DNA from: Rosellinia necatrix
Lineage: Eukaryota > Ascomycota > Sordariomycetes > Xylariales > Xylariaceae
Length of the DNA: 64,000 nucleotides
Reading direction: 5' to 3'
NCBI GenBank assembly: GCA_021209875.1
Contig: JAGYVD010000009.1
Coordinates: 372,001-436,000, forward strand
The position numbers and the translations under genes were made by a program. The notes below the pieces were generated by a model. It was not told where the DNA came from. It saw nothing but the letters and a program-made list of their open reading frames with translations, and searched no databases. This document shows, one piece after another, positions 62,597 through 64,000 of the stretch; within the stretch, counting starts at the first letter, position 1; each line of letters begins with the position of its first letter.

Positions 62597-63435
62597 AAAA
62601 AAGGTTTATTTATTCAAACTTTATTACTTATAAAAAAGAACAGCAAATGCTAGTTTAATGTATTAGGTATTTATTTATTTATTTATTTTTAAACTTATTA
62701 ACTAATCTTTTTTAGTTGTTTTTATTTAAAAACAGTTAAAGTTCGGAGGTTTTAATCTTTGTATTTTTTAAAGCATTATAAAATTAAACACCTATATATT
62801 GCATATAATAAAAAAAGCGAAAAAAATAAAAGAAAAAAGTAAATTATTTATTTATTATTTATTTATTTTAATATTTATTAATTCTTAAAATAAAAATTAA
62901 ATTATAAAAACCCTCGAAGTTTTTTTAACTTGTAAACCCAAAACGACCTCGAAATAACATTATTTTTAATATAAACGTTAAAAACATTATTAATAATAAA
63001 ATTTTAAATTTTATTATAAATAATAATTTATCGTTTAATATTTTTGGTTTAAAATCTTTTAAGATTTTTTTTTAAACCGCAAGTTTATTATTTATTAATA
63101 TTTTATTATTTATATTAACTAATAATTATTTTAGGGATTTTATTATAAACCGAAAAACTATTAGAGTTTTATTAGATTCGACTTTTTAAACTGTATTATT
63201 AGCTTTTAATAACGAATTAAAAGCTAATATTAAAAATAATAAAAGCTTTTTTATTATTTTTAATATATAGATTTCGAACGTTTAAATAGCGTATATAAAG
63301 GTTATTATTTTTTTTATTAATTCTGATTTTAATTGAATTTATAAATTAATTAGATTTAAAAAAATAACTAACTGTTATATTAGTTTAAATATATTTAATT
63401 GTTTTCTAAATATATTAAAACTATATTTAGCTATT
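62597..63435 (+). repeat. dispersed repeat, copy 2 (of 49875-50687)
   Basis: Same order of shared blocks as copy 1, with 26 bp more in total, partly from an extra TTTATTTA unit near 62672. It is preceded by unrelated sequence with a TAA directly upstream, so only the last part of the copy-1 open frame is present. Confidence 0.85.
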
Positions 63436-64000
63436 ACTTCTAGTAATATTTTTAAGTATATGTTTATTTAAATATTATTATATTTATTTTTAAAAGCTAA
63501 CGTTTTATAATATGACTCGGGATAACGCTTGAAATAATATAACGTTTTTAAAGTTTTTTAAACGGAATTATTTAAATTTAATATATAAAAACTTTAATAA
63601 CGATATTTGTTGTATTTTGTATATTACTAATTTAATAGTTTAAAATATATTAACACAATATATTTTAACTTAAATAAAGCCGAAAATTTATTTGATTATA
63701 TTATTAATTAAATAAATAATATTTAAAATAACGCACATTTAAATAAGTTTATTATTTATTTATTTATATATTTATTTATTAATATTTTTTATAAACTTAA
63801 TTAATCGAATTTAACGAATTGTTATTTTAATAAAATATACTACTAAAATTAAAAATTATTTCTTCAAAGGATTAAAAAAGCAAAGCAAAATCAGGTTTTA
63901 CTACTTAGTTTTAATATTGAAAAGATTCCTTCAAGTATGTTTTATTTTAAAAAGTAATAAGCTCATTTATTATTAAATAATATTACCTGTTAAAATTCGA
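63436..64000. other. AT-rich DNA to the window end, no gene
   Basis: Nothing identifiable. ACTCGGGATAACGC at 63516-63529 is the only GC-richer word. The region may be part of the element carrying the dispersed repeat, but copy 1 does not match it. Confidence 0.4.

Overview
The window looks like one long gene desert from a filamentous ascomycete (Pezizomycotina) genome: an extremely AT-rich block of nested, dead transposable elements. It is full of TA and short on CA/TG, with in-frame stops almost everywhere. Where two copies of a repeat can be laid side by side, most differences are C->T or G->A. That is the footprint of repeat-induced point mutation (RIP). The species cannot be named from this. 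I see no intact host gene, tRNA, rRNA or CRISPR array. No dinucleotide index was computed; statements on composition are by eye.

Layout. 1-12190: decayed AT-rich DNA (T-rich, then A-rich, then T-rich on the + strand) carrying two LTR relics (2598-2914, 11976-12190). 12850-59144: an ancient sequence of about 4.5 kb present in two inverted arms around a 1.45-kb spacer (25638-27088). The left arm is 25637 back to 21471, then 13244 back to 12850. It is split by one LTR retrotransposon (13245-21470, TSD TTATT). The right arm starts at 27089 and has been stretched to about 32 kb by insertions: LTR element 28133-35500; solo LTR 35551-35752 (TSD CGTTT); LTR element 37225-44495 (TSD TAAAT); LTR element 45019-57090 (TSD A/GAAGC); solo LTR 58150-58388 (TSD ATTT). 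Each arm gives the empty site for the insertions in the other, so the borders can be set almost to the base.

Inside 45192-56907 lie a hAT-like terminus (48511), a roughly 115-125-bp satellite of seven units (48720-49530), an open frame without a usable start (49622-49937), one copy of an 813-bp dispersed repeat, and a less degraded island (55411-56170). 59145-61809 holds a Pogo/Fot1-like DNA transposon with one left and two right termini, itself carrying a solo LTR (60243-60490). 62170-62439 is a well preserved solo LTR (TSD ATACA), followed by the second copy of the dispersed repeat (62597-63435).

The history I infer: an inverted pair of old repeats formed, both arms were mutated by RIP, and successive LTR elements landed mostly in the right arm and were mutated in turn. 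The short solo LTRs (about 200-310 bp) stayed comparatively GC-rich, possibly because they are shorter than the homology RIP usually needs.
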